NCBI RefSeq assembly: GCF_904849725.1
Contig: NC_058521.1
Location: 435,382,676-435,446,675 of the forward strand
DNA: 64,000 bases
Source of the DNA: Hordeum vulgare subsp. vulgare
Lineage: Eukaryota; Streptophyta; Magnoliopsida; Poales; Poaceae
Reading direction: 5' to 3'
Both the position numbers and the translations under genes were made by a program. Shown piece by piece: positions 41,299 to 52,009 of the stretch (positions within the stretch are counted from its first letter, which is position 1; each line of letters opens with the position of its first letter). The notes under the pieces were generated by a model. It searched no databases, was not told where the DNA came from, and saw only the letters and a program-made list of their open reading frames with translations.

Positions 41299-42761
41299 TG
41301 ATGCAGCACAGGAGCAGTAAGTATTTCCCTCAATTTTGAGAACCAAGGTATCAATCCACTAGGAGAATCTCGTCAAGTCCAGAGTACCTGCACAAACACA
41401 AAGAGCTTGCACCCAACGTTATAAAGGGGTTGTCAATCCCTTCAAGATTGATTGCAAAGTGAGATCTGAAGGCGGAAACTGCAACGAAGAAAAAGAGTAA
41501 GGCTGAAAATATGGTGTGAAGTAGACCCGGGGGCCATAGTGTTCACTAGAGGCTTCTCTCAAAATAGCAAATATTACGGTGGGTTAACAAATTACTGTCG
41601 AGCAATTGATAGAACCGCGCAAAGTCATGACGATATCTAAGGCAATGATCATACATATAGGCATCACGTCCGAGACAAGTAGACCGATACTTTCTGCATC
41701 TACTACTATTACTCCACACATCGACCGCTATCCAGCATGCATCTAGTGTATTGAGTTCATGACGAACAGAGTAACGCCTTAAGCAAGATGACATGATGTA
41801 GAGGGATAATCTCAAACCAATGATGAAAACCCCATCTTTTTACCCTTGATGGCAACAACACGATGTGTGCCTCGCTACCCCTTCTGTCACTGGGGAGGTC
41901 ACCGCACGGTATGAACCCAAAACCAAGCACTTCTCCCATTGCAAGAATCATAGATCAAGCTGGCCAAACAAAACCAACAACTCAAAGAGAATTACAAGGA
42001 TATGAAATCATGCATAAAAGAGATCAGAAGAAACTCAAATAAGATTCATAGATAATCTGATCATAAATCCAAAATTCATCGGATCTCGACAAACACACCG
42101 CAAAAGAAGATTACATCGGAAAGATCTCCATGAAGATCATGGAGAACTTTGTATTGAAGATCCAAGAGAGAGAACAAGCCATCTAGCTACCAGCTATGGA
42201 CCCGTAGGTCTATGGTGAACTACTCATGCATCATCAGAGAGGTCATGGTGTTGATGAAGAAGCCCTCCGTATCCGAATCCCACCGTCCGACGGGGCACGA
42301 GAACGTGCCCCAGATAGGATCTTGTGGAGACACAAGCTTGCGGCGGCGGAAAAGTACTTTCGATGATCTCCAGATTTTTTCTGGGATTTTAGGGAATATG
42401 TAAGCGGAAGACCTAGGGCAGAGGAGGCCCAGGGAGCCCACAAGCCTGGGAGGCACGGGCCCCCCTGTCCGCGGCTAGGGGGCTTGTGGGGTCCTTGGAG
42501 GCCCCCTGCCTTGGTTCTCAAGCTTCCCGATCTTCTTCTGTTTCGGAAAAAATCTTCCTAGAAGTTTCGTTCCGTTTGGACTCCGTTTAAAATCCTCCTC
42601 TGAAAGGGGTCAAAAACACGGAAAAAAACAGGAACTGGCACTTGGCACTGAGTTAGTAAGTTAGTCCCAAAAAAGATATAAAAGGCATACAAAACATCCA
42701 AAGTTTGACAAGATAATAGCATTAAACAATCAAAAATTATAGATACGTTGGAGACGTATCA
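41299..42761 (-). repeat. LTR H2 of the same family as H1, minus orientation
   Basis: The plus strand reads TGATGCAGCAC...GGAGACGTATCA, 1,463 bp. It is the reverse-oriented counterpart of H1, with its leader facing H1. The hairpin is at 42438-42490. Bases after the outer end are ATACG; those before H1 are ATACC. Confidence 0.9.
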
Positions 42762-43540
42762 ATACGTGAAAGGACATATCTAGTATAACGTGTTTTCTTG
42801 TCAATGTACCCTCGTTTGTTTTGTATCGCTGCTTGTATCATTTTTCTTTTTAATTTTTTGATTGATTTATTTATTCTTATTTGTTTTTTCCTTCGTAGGT
42901 TTTATTGGTTCTTTATTACACTTTGTTTATTGTTTGTTTCTTAGTTTTGTTGTTTTTCTTCTTTTCTACTGGTATTCCTCGGGTTAATCACTGAATTTTT
43001 TATTTGTACCGGTTTTGTGTTTCTTTGTCAGTGTTTATTGATTTTTTATTTATTGATTTTCTTCTTATTTATCTTCAATTTTTATTCTGTACATTTTTGG
43101 TTTTCATTGATTTTTTTCCTTGTTACTTTATTCTTTCTCAGTTTTCACTATTTTTCATTATTGCAATGTTAATTATTTGAAAACATAATCCAATAAACCA
43201 AGGAAGAGACAACCATCATATATATAGAAGCATCTCAAGAAAAAGAGATGCCCACCAATAAATGATTGAAGCTAATTTGTAAAATATTGCAGCAAATGTA
43301 GAGTATTGATAATTGGCACTTCATATGACAATGAGAAAATAAACCAGGATGAGTCACCTCAAATAATTTGACCGTATCATCTTCATTATGTTTCAAATGA
43401 GAGAGAAAATAGAAAGCCATTAAGCAAAAATTCCTTGTCAGCAACCACTTCAGATATTTCATTTTTGTAAAGTACAATAGTTCATTTTCCATATAGAAAT
43501 AGGTCAACATTCTAGAAACATATGTGTTCATCTGCATCTA
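42762..43540. other. T-rich stretch and AT-rich sequence without recognised gene
   Basis: From 42830 to 43160 the plus strand is strongly T-rich and A-poor, with many TTTTTATT and TTTGTTT runs. 43200-43540 is ordinary AT-rich DNA with one minus-strand frame (43235-43537, 100 codons) that resembles nothing I know. Confidence 0.4.
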
Positions 43541-44460
43541 AAGTCCAATTGACATAATAAAAAGCTGCACACGAAGTGAACTAGGGTCGAACAAAATCCG
43601 ACAAGCTGCACTCTGACGCGCTCGAGCTCGATCCAGGTGAGTCAGAGCTTCACGCGGGAAGGGGGCGATGTGTACTCCACGTGCTCGTGGGATGGACTGC
43701 AGAAAGAGACGAACTCGACTGCATGGTGGATCTCGCCACAAACTACATCGGTTTTTCATCCAACAGACATTTTTCTCTGAGTTTTTGCGCAACAGCCCAG
43801 AAATGGAATTGGAACTGAACTGTAATCCACTGTAGATCCCCTCTACTCACCGTGGTGGAGATTTGAGCCAGACGGTGCTTCACCTGGGTTTTTGGCTTCC
43901 TGGGGAGGTGAAGCCCCTATTGATATCGCGCCCGAGCGACGGGATCTAGCGATCCAGTCCTTGCGAAAGGCGGATGCGCCATAGGGGAGTTGAGGAGGGA
44001 GTGGTAGAAATCGTGCCAAAACCTGCAGCGGTGGAGTCCGTCGATGGGGTGGGAAGACTAGCGTGGACAAGTAGACATCTCGGGCTGCCTGACATCGCTG
44101 AGACGACGAGAGGAGGAAGGCGAGGGCCACCGAGGGATCTGTGGCACACGGCGGCACTTCGGACGGCCCGAGGCGCGGCGAGCAGCGGCTGTTGGCCGTC
44201 GGAGGTGTGACATAGCAGGGGGTGGCCCTGCCACCCGCTCGAAGCCAAGCCGCTCCAGCGCGCGTTAGACCCCACTGCCATCGGATCCACGCGGAGGCTT
44301 TGCCCGGACGACGATATGCGCCGGAGAGAAAGCTACCCCGGGGCTTTTTTTTTAAAACGAAAAGTTTTTTCCACTTAATGAAGGACCGTGGGTTGATTTC
44401 GGAAAAACAAGGGGACTTTTCTGTAAAAATGCCATGACGTACGACCAGAAGTAGTATTTG
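43541..44460 (-). other. GC-rich island, possible captured or ancient exon (minus strand)
   Basis: GC-rich against AT-rich neighbours. On the minus strand a frame at 44290-43946 (114 codons, MDPMAVGSNARWSGLASSGW) overlaps another at 44157-43843. A donor-like CACGGTGAGTAG lies near 43855. The region is Ser/Pro/Arg-rich in translation and shows no known domain. It may be the first exon or 5' UTR of a captured gene fragment, or the end of a large DNA transposon. Confidence 0.35.
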
Positions 44461-44890
44461 CTTTATTATTAGGTAGAGATTAGCTTTCCTATGGACTCAA
44501 ATGTGATTTCTTACAAATATAAAATGTAGAGTCTTGTAGCTTGAAGTTTGGCCAATCCTATTCCTTTCCTTGTATCCAAGGGTTCTCCTCACCTTAGCCA
44601 ATGCATCTTTGAACTTTTCTGAAATATACTTGGATAAAATAATTAGTTTAGTGACACATATGTTGTTATTAATTACCAAAACTACCATAGGGAGAAGTTG
44701 TGCTTTCAAAATTATATCAAATTAAGCACACCCTACGCACATGTAACTAGAGGGTAGGGATAGGAAGATCAAACGCAAAGATGACACGTAGATTTTTGGC
44801 GTGGTTCCGATAGGTGCTGCCATCGTACATCCACATTCATGGAGACTTCAACCCACGGATGGTAAAAGCTGCAAGAGTCCACAGAGGGCT
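44461..44890. repeat. Unclassified repeat, related to 40023-40290
   Basis: 44465-44725 aligns with 40023-40290 in direct orientation. 44780-44890 contains ACTTCAACCCACG and GAGTCCACAGAGGGCT, non-coding repeat sequence of unknown class. Element G inserted at 44890; the five bases GGGCT before it are its left TSD candidate. Confidence 0.5.
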
Positions 44891-46429
44891 TGATACGTCC
44901 TTTTTGCATCATGCTTTCATGTTGATATTTATCGCTTTATGGGCTATTATTACACTTCACGGTACAATACTTATGCCTTTTCTCTCTTATTTTTGCAAGG
45001 TTTACAAGAAGAGGGAGAATGCCGGCAACTGGAATTCTGGCCTGAAAAAGGAGCAAGTTTGAGATACCTATTCTGCGCAACTCCAAAAGCCGTGAAAATC
45101 AACGAGGATTTACTTTGGAATTGATAAAAAATACTTGGCCGAAGAAGTACCAGAGGGGAGCGGGCAGGAGGCCACAAGCCTGCTAGGCGCGGCCTCCCCC
45201 TAGCCGCGCCTAGGGGGCTTGTGGGCTCCCTACTGGCCCTCTGGCCCCCCTCTTTTGCTACAAGAAGGGGTTCGTTCCAGAAAAAATCAAGAGGAGGCTT
45301 TCGGGAGGAATCGCCGCCGCCACAAGGCGGAACTTGAGCATAACCAATCTAGAGCTCCGGCAGGGTCGTCCTGCCGGGGAAACTTCCCTCCCGGATGGGG
45401 AAATCGTCGCCATCGTCATCACCAACACTCCTCTCATCGAAGGGGACTCATCACCATCAACATCTTCATCAGCACCATCTCATCTCCAAACCCTAGTTCA
45501 TCTCTTGTAACCAATCTTCGTCTCGTGACTCCGATTGGTACTTGTTAGGTTGCTAGTAGTGTTAATTACTCTTTGTAGTTGAAGCTAGTTGGATTACTTG
45601 GTGGAAGATTATATGTTTAGATCCGTGATGCTATTCATTACCACTATGGTCATGAATATGACTATGCTTTGTGAGTAGTTAGTTTTGTTCCTGAGGACAT
45701 GGGATAAGTCTTGCTATAAGTAGTCATGTGAATTTGGTATTCGTTTGATATTTTGATGTGTTGTATGTTTTTTTTCCTCTAGTGGTGTTATGTGAATGTC
45801 GACTACATAACACTTCACCATTATTAGGGCCTAGAGGAAGGCATTGGGAAGTAGTAAGTAGATGATGGGTTGCTAGAGTGACATAAGCTTAAACCCTAGA
45901 TTATGTGTTGCTTCGTAAGGGGCTGATTTGGATCCACTAGTTTAATGCTATGGTTACACTTTGTCTTAATTCTTCTTTCGTAGTTGCGTAAGCTTGCGAG
46001 AGGGGTTAATCATAAGTGGGAGGTTTGTCCAAGTAAGGGCAGCACCCAAGCACCGGTCCACCCACATATCAAACTATCAAAGTAGCGAATGTGAATCATA
46101 TGAACATGATGAAAACTAGCTTGACAAAAATTCCCTTGCTACAAAAGGGATTGCGCCAATCCTCGGGAGCGCTTTACCTCCTATTAGAGTTTGTCCAGGC
46201 TTGTCCCTTGCTACAAAAGGGATTGGGCGAATTTGCTGCACCGTTGTTACTTTTGTTACTTGCTACTTGCTACGAATCATCTTATCACACAACTACTTAT
46301 TACCGATAATTTCAGTGCTTGCAGAAATTACCTTGCAACCACTTCTTAGATCCTTCTGCTCCTCGTTGGGTTCGATACTCTTACTTATCAAAAGGACTAC
46401 GATAGATCCCCTATACTTGTGGGTCATCA
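44891..46429 (+). repeat. 5' LTR of element G (1,539 bp)
   Basis: From TGATACGTCC to GGGTCATCA. The hairpin at 45172-45224 has arms of about 21 bases. An ectopic duplication of about 21 bp is at 46133-46155 (source 46205-46227). Confidence 0.95.
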
Positions 46430-46440
46430 AAACTCTTTTC

Positions 46441-46459
46441 TGGCGTCGTTGCCGAGGAG
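46441..46459 (+). promoter_or_regulatory. Primer-binding site of element G (tRNA-Asp type)
   Basis: TGGCGTCGTTGCCGAGGAG, 11 bases after the LTR. It differs from the tRNA-Asp complement TGGCGCCGTTGCCGGGGA at two positions. Confidence 0.88.
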
Positions 46460-46520
46460 TGAAGCGACTTTGGTAAGTGGAATTTGGTAAGGAAACATTT
46501 ATATAGTGTGCTGAATTTTA

Positions 46521-47590
46521 TTGTCACTTGTCACTATGGAAACTAAGCCATTGAGGAGCTTGTTCGGGGTATCTTCACCTCGAACGGAAGCACAAGGAGT
46601 TGCTCCTCAACCTGCTGCACCTACTGAAAATATTTGCTATGAATTTCCTTCGGGTATGCTTGAGAAACTGCTGGCTAATTCTTTTAGAGGAGATGGAACA
46701 TCACATCCTGACTTGCATCTAATCTATGTAGATGAAGTTTGTGGTTTATTTAAGCTCGCAGGTTTGCCCGAGGATGAGGTCAATAAGAAGGTCTTTCCCT
46801 TGTCTTTGAGGGATAAAGTATTGACATGGTATAGGCTATGTGATGATACTGGATCATGGAACTACAACCCGTTGAAATTGGAATTTCATCAAAAGTTTTA
46901 TCCTATGCATCTAGTACATCGTGATCGGAATTATATTTATAATTTTTGGCCTCGCGACAAAGAAAGCATCGCTCAGGCTTGGGGAGGCTTAAATCAATGT
47001 TATATTCATGCCCCAACCATGAGCTCTCGAGAGAAATTATCATTCAGACCTTCTATGCTCGGCTTTCTCATGATGATCGCACCATGCTTGACACTTCTTG
47101 TACCGGTTCTTTTATGAAGGGAGATATTGACTTCAAATGGATTTATTGGAAAGAATTAAACACAACTCTGAAGATTGGGAGTTTGATGAAGGTAAGGAGT
47201 CATGTATGAATTCAAGTTTGATTGCGTTAAATCCTTTGTTGAAACAAATTCTTTTTGTGATTTTAGCGCTAAGTATGGACTTGACTCTAAGATAGTAGCT
47301 TCATTGTGTGAATCATTTCCTGCTCATATCGATCTCCCCAAAGAGAAGTGGTTTAAATATCATCCTCCCTAGAAGTCAATGTAGTTAAACTCAATCCAGT
47401 TGAAGAGAAAGTCATTCCTTGCCTATAATGATCCTATTGTTCCCAGTGCTTACATTGAGAAACCACATTTCCCTGTTAGGATAAAGGATCATTCTAATGC
47501 TTCAACTGTGATACGTAGGGGCTACATTAGAACACCTACACCCCCTGAGAAAATTAGAGTTGAACCTAGCATTGCTATTCAAAGACCTCA
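46521..47590 (+). pseudogene. Gag of element G, frameshifted
   Basis: The frame 46521-47117 begins MSLVTMETKPLRSLFG; METKPLRS may be the real start, at 46536. It covers the capsid-like region (LHLIYVDEVCGLFKLAGLPE, LTWYRLCDDTGSWNYNPLKL, FHQKFYPMHLVHRDRNYIYN). A base change near 46985 shifts the frame; gag continues at 46946-47209 (GRLKSMLYSCPNHELSREII) and, after another break, at 47200-47590 with a stop near 47371. Compared with D-inner all parts are present in order. No zinc knuckle is visible. Confidence 0.9.
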
Positions 47591-50178
47591 TGTCCAACAA
47601 TGTTGATGGCCATGATATTCACTTCTGTGAAGATGCTGCTAGAATTGCTAAACCTCATGCTAGAGACAAACATAGGCGTGTTGTTGGCATGCCTGTTGTT
47701 TCTGTTAAGATAGGAGATCATTGTTATCACGGTTCATGTGATGTGGGTGCTAGTGTTAGTGCAATACCTCGATCCTTATATGATGAAATCAAAGACGAGA
47801 TTGCACCTGTTGAGAGAGAACCCATTGATGTCACTATTCAGCTTGCCAATAGAGATACTATCTGCCCTTTCGGAATTGTTAGAGATGTTGAAGTCTTGTG
47901 TGGTAAAACGAAGTATCCTGCTGATTTCCTCGTTCTTGCTACCACACAAGATAGCTTTTGTCCCATCATATTTGGCAGACCTTTTCTCAATACTGGCAAT
48001 GCTCATATTGACTGTGACAAGCAAACCATCACTGTTGGCTTTGAAGGTGTGTCACATGAGTTCAATTTCTCCAAGTTTGGTAGACAACCTCATGAAAAAG
48101 AGTTGCCTAGTAAGGATGAAACTATTGCCCCGGCTTCTATTGTCGTGTGTCCTACTGATCCTTTAGAGGAATACTTGCTTGAGTATGAAAATGATATGCA
48201 TATGGATGAAAGGGATGAGATAGATAGAGTTATCTTTGAACAATATCCTATCCTTAAGAATAGCTTCAATGTCGAACTGCTTGGAGATCCACCACCGAAG
48301 GGTGATCCTGTGTTCGAGCTTAAACAGTTGCCTGATACTCTTAAGTATGCTTATCTTGATGAAAAAGAGATATATCATGTTATTATTAGTGCTAGCCTCT
48401 CGGAGCATGAAGAAAAGAAGTTACTAAAAACTCTGAGAAACCACCGTGCTGCTATTGGATATACTCTTGATGATCTTAAGGGCATTAGTCCCACTCTATG
48501 CCAGCACAAGATTAAAACCGATCCTGATTCCAAACCAGTTGCTGATCATCAACGGAGATTAAATCCTAAGATGAAAGAGGTAGTAAGAAAAGAAATACTA
48601 AAGCTCCTGGAAGCAGGTATTATCTATCATGTTGCTCATGGTGATTGGGTAAGTCCGGTGCATTGCGTCCCTAAGAAGGGAGGTACTACCGTTCTCCCTA
48701 ATGATAAAGATGAATTGATCCCACGGAGGATTATTACTGTCCATAGGATGGTGATCGATTTTAGGAAATTGAATGAAGCCACTAGGAAAGAAAATTACCC
48801 TTTTCCTTTTATCGACCAAATGCTAGAAAGACTGTCTAAACACACACACTTCTGCTTTCTAGATGTTTATTTTGGTTTCTCCCAAATACCTGTTGCACAA
48901 TCTGATCAGGAGAAAACCACTTTCACCTGCCCTTTTGGTACCTTTGCTTACAGACGTATGCCTTTTGGCTTATGTAATGCACCTCCCAGCTTTCAAAGAT
49001 GTATGATCGCTATATTCTCTGACTTTTGTGAAAAGATTGTTGAGGTTTTCATGGATGACTTCTCCGTTTACGGGTCTTCTTTTGATGATTGCCTCAGCAA
49101 CCTTGACCGAGTCTTGCAGAGATGTAAAGACACCAATCTTGTCTTGAATTGGGAGAAGTGCCACTTTATGGTTAATGAAGGCATCGTCTTAGGACATAAA
49201 ATTTGTGAAAGAGGTATTGAAGTCGATAAGGCTAAGGTTGATGCGATCGAGAAAATGCCATGCCCCACAGATATCAAAGGTATAAGAAGTTTCCTTGGTC
49301 ATACTCGTTTCTATAGAAGATTCATTAAAGACTTCTCTAAGATTTCTAGGCCTCTTACCAATCTCTTGCAAAAGGATATTCCTTTTGTTTTTGACGATGA
49401 GTGTGAGGAAGCCTTCGAAATACTTAAGAAGGCTTTGATAACTGCACCTATTGTTCAACCACCTGATTGGAACTTAGCTTTTGAAATCATGTGTGACGCT
49501 AGTGATTTTGCTGTTGGTGCTGTCCTAGGACAAAGAGTTGATAAGAAGTTGAATGTTATTCACTATGCTAGTAAAACTCTAGACAGTGCCCAAAGAAACT
49601 ATGCTACTACTGAAAAGGAATTTTTAGCAGTTGTGTTTGCATGTGAAAAGTTCAGGTCTTGCATAGTTGATTCCAAAGTCACTATTCACACTGATCATGC
49701 TACTATTAAGTACCTCATGGACAAGAAAAATGCTAAACCTAGACTTATCAGATGGGTTCTCTTGCTACAAGAATTTGATTTGCATGTTGTTGATAGGAAG
49801 GGTGTTGAGAACCCACTAGCAGATAACTTGTCTAGGTTGCAGAATGTTCTTGATGACCCACAACATATTAATGATAGCTTTCCTGATGAGCAATTGAATG
49901 TCATCAATACTTCACGTAGTGCACCGTGGTATGCTGATTATGCAAATTATATCGTTGCCAAATATATACCACCTAGTTTCACGTACCAGCAAAAGAATAA
50001 GTTCTTTGATTTGAGACATTACTTTTGGGATGATCCTCACGTTTATATGGAAGGAGTAGATGGTGTTATTAGACGTTGTGTACCTGATCATGAACAGGGG
50101 CAGATCCTACAGAAGTGTCACTCCGAGGCCTACGGAGGACACCATGCGGGAGATAGAACTGCACACAAGGTATTGTAA
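47560..50178 (+). pseudogene. Protease, reverse transcriptase and RNase H of element G (872 codons)
   Basis: The longest frame in the window. Protease: [16 protein letters not shown] at about residues 51-66, where the catalytic DTG is DVG, a change in the active-site triad. [47 protein letters not shown] (first Asp), [30 protein letters not shown]. RNase [47 protein letters not shown], then the start of the integrase zinc finger ([13 protein letters not shown]) before TAA 50176-50178, a CAA-to-TAA change. The ATG is internal. With DVG the protease is probably inactive even if made. Confidence 0.95.
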
Positions 50179-50640
50179 TCAGGTTTCTATTGGCCCACTC
50201 TATTCTAGGATGCCCGTCAGTTTGTCTTGTCTTGTGACGAATGTCAAAGAATAGGTAATATCAGTAAACGTCAGGAAATGCCTATGAATTATTCACTTGT
50301 CATTAAACCATTTGATGTTTGGGGCATTGATTATATGGGACCTTTTCAAAAATCCAACGGGTATACTCATATCCTAGTTGTTGTTGATTACGTCACTAAG
50401 TGGGTAGAAGTTATCCCAACTAGTAGTGCTGATTACAACACCTCTATGAGGATGCTTAAAGAAGTTATTTTCCCTAGATTTGGAGTCCCTAGATATCTAA
50501 TGACTGACCGTGGTTCACATTTCATTCATGGTGCTTTCCGTAAAACACTTGCTAAGTATGAAGTCAACCATAGAATTGCATCTCCCTATCATCCTCAGTC
50601 CAGTGGTCAAGTAGAGCTAAGCAATAGAGAGATCGATTAA
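50179..50640 (+). pseudogene. Integrase catalytic core of element G
   Basis: After the TAA the frame passes SGFYWPTLF, a second stop (TAG at about 50209) and [16 protein letters not shown] (zinc finger Cys pair). The core then has all three catalytic residues: [10 protein letters not shown] (Asp), [11 protein letters not shown] (Asp), [11 protein letters not shown] (Glu). It ends at a frameshift near 50630. The DDE triad is intact here, in contrast to D-inner. Confidence 0.93.
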
Positions 50641-51309
50641 ACTAATTCTGCAAAAGATTGTCAATAGGTCTAGAAAGAATTGGTCTGAGAAGCTCGATGA
50701 TGCACTGTGGGCTTATAGAACTACCTATAAGAATCCCATGGGCATGTCTCCGTACAAAATGGTTTACGGTAAAGTTTGTCATTTACCTCTTGAGCTAGAG
50801 CATAAGGCTTATTGGGCAAACAAAGAGCTCAACTTTGATTTCAAACTTGCTGGTGAGAAGAGGTTATTTGATATTAGCTCACTTGATGAATGGAGAGCTC
50901 AGGCATATGAAAATGCCAAGTTGTTCAAAGAAAAGTTTTAGAGGTGGCACGATAAAAGGATACAAAAACGTGAGTTCAATGTAGGTGATTATATCTTGCT
51001 ATATAATTCTCGTTTAAGATTTTTTGTAGGAAAGCTTCTCTCTAAATGGGAAGATCCCGACATTGTTGAGGAAGTATATCGTTCCGGTGCCATCAAGATC
51101 AACAACACGGAAGGTAATTTCCTAGAGTGGTAAATGGGCAAAGAATCAACCATTATATCTCAGGTACTCCCATAAATGTTGAAAGCAATATTATCAATAC
51201 CATAACTCTGGAGGAGTACATAAGGGACAATTATCACCCTATTTCAGACTCCGAAAACGAAGAGGTATGTAATTCGGTAAGTAAACAGACTCCAAAACTT
51301 TTCCAGTAG
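50641..51309 (+). pseudogene. Integrase C-terminal region of element G
   Basis: In shifted frames it continues with [40 protein letters not shown] (50738-50941), a TAG at 50939, [16 protein letters not shown], and from 51127 [20 protein letters not shown] to the end QTPKLFQ at 51309. At least two indels and one stop separate the parts. The end point is the same as in the two D copies. Confidence 0.9.
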
Positions 51310-51374
51310 GAATTTTTCTCCGTTTTGGAATTTTTGAAAAAATAGAAATATTTAAAGTAGTCCGGAAAGCGCAC

Positions 51375-51592
51375 GAGGAGGCGGCAAGTCTGCCACGCGC
51401 GGGCCACCCCCCTGGCCACGCCTGGGGGCTTGTGACCACCTCGTGTGCCTCCCAGACTCCGTTTTCTTGCGGAGTACTCCTTCTGGTCTGGAAAAAATCA
51501 TTATATATTCTCCTGAAAGGTCTGACCCTCGTATCACGCAAATTTCCTCTATTTCGTTTCGAGCCTGTTTTCTGCCGCAAATTTAGAGCAAG
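51375..51592 (+). promoter_or_regulatory. Hairpin and TATA-like box upstream of the extra ORF (element G)
   Basis: The inverted repeat is at 51381-51435, ATTATATATTCTCC near 51501-51514, and TCTGCCGCAA near 51571-51580 (CAG changed to CAA). The ATG follows at 51593. The order is shared with both D elements. Confidence 0.45.
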
Positions 51593-52009
51593 ATGTCGTC
51601 TCAGGAATCTGTAGGGGAGAATGATCTCCCCCAAGTCTATGAAGAACTAAATGATGATCTCAAAAGAATGGAGGTCATGGAGGCCAATGAAAGGCTACCT
51701 ATAGAAACTAAGGGCAAACGTAAGGAGAAGAATCCAGCGTTGGACGAAGGGCAATCTGTGCTCAACAAGGAAGAAGCTGAGGAAGAGGATTTTCTTCAAC
51801 CTTACCTCCAACTTTTACCTCCATCCTTGATTGAGCTCTTGAGGTTATGTGAAATAACTCGTGTTCATAATCCTTATCTCACTCGTGAAGTTGTTTTGTT
51901 GGAGAAACATATCACGGAGCTCCAAGGTATAAATCAAAGATTGATGGCCCTCTTGGAATCAAAAGACAAAACAGCTCCACCACCAACACCTCCAAAGGAA
52001 GACAACTAA
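51593..52009 (+). CDS. Extra ORF after integrase in element G, 138 aa, intact
   Basis: Begins MSSQESVGENDLPQVYEELN, has a charged segment with a basic patch (KGKRKEKN), an acidic stretch (LNKEEAEEEDF), a leucine-rich helix (YLQLLPPSLIELLRLCEITR) and a C-terminal coiled coil (LTREVVLLEKHITELQGINQ). It ends TAPPPTPPKEDN. Length, first residues and last residues equal those of the D-inner protein; the centre does not align. It is open although gag and integrase of the same element are broken. No membrane or signal segment. Possibly a nucleic-acid or protein-binding accessory factor, but function is unknown. Confidence 0.7.
   Translation: MSSQESVGENDLPQVYEELNDDLKRMEVMEANERLPIETKGKRKEKNPALDEGQSVLNKEEAEEEDFLQPYLQLLPPSLIELLRLCEITRVHNPYLTREVVLLEKHITELQGINQRLMALLESKDKTAPPPTPPKEDN

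Noticed and set aside
43235..43537. 100-codon minus-strand frame as a possible host gene
   Set aside because: AT-rich, no recognised motif, no clear splice context of its own. Kept only as part of the unclassified region.
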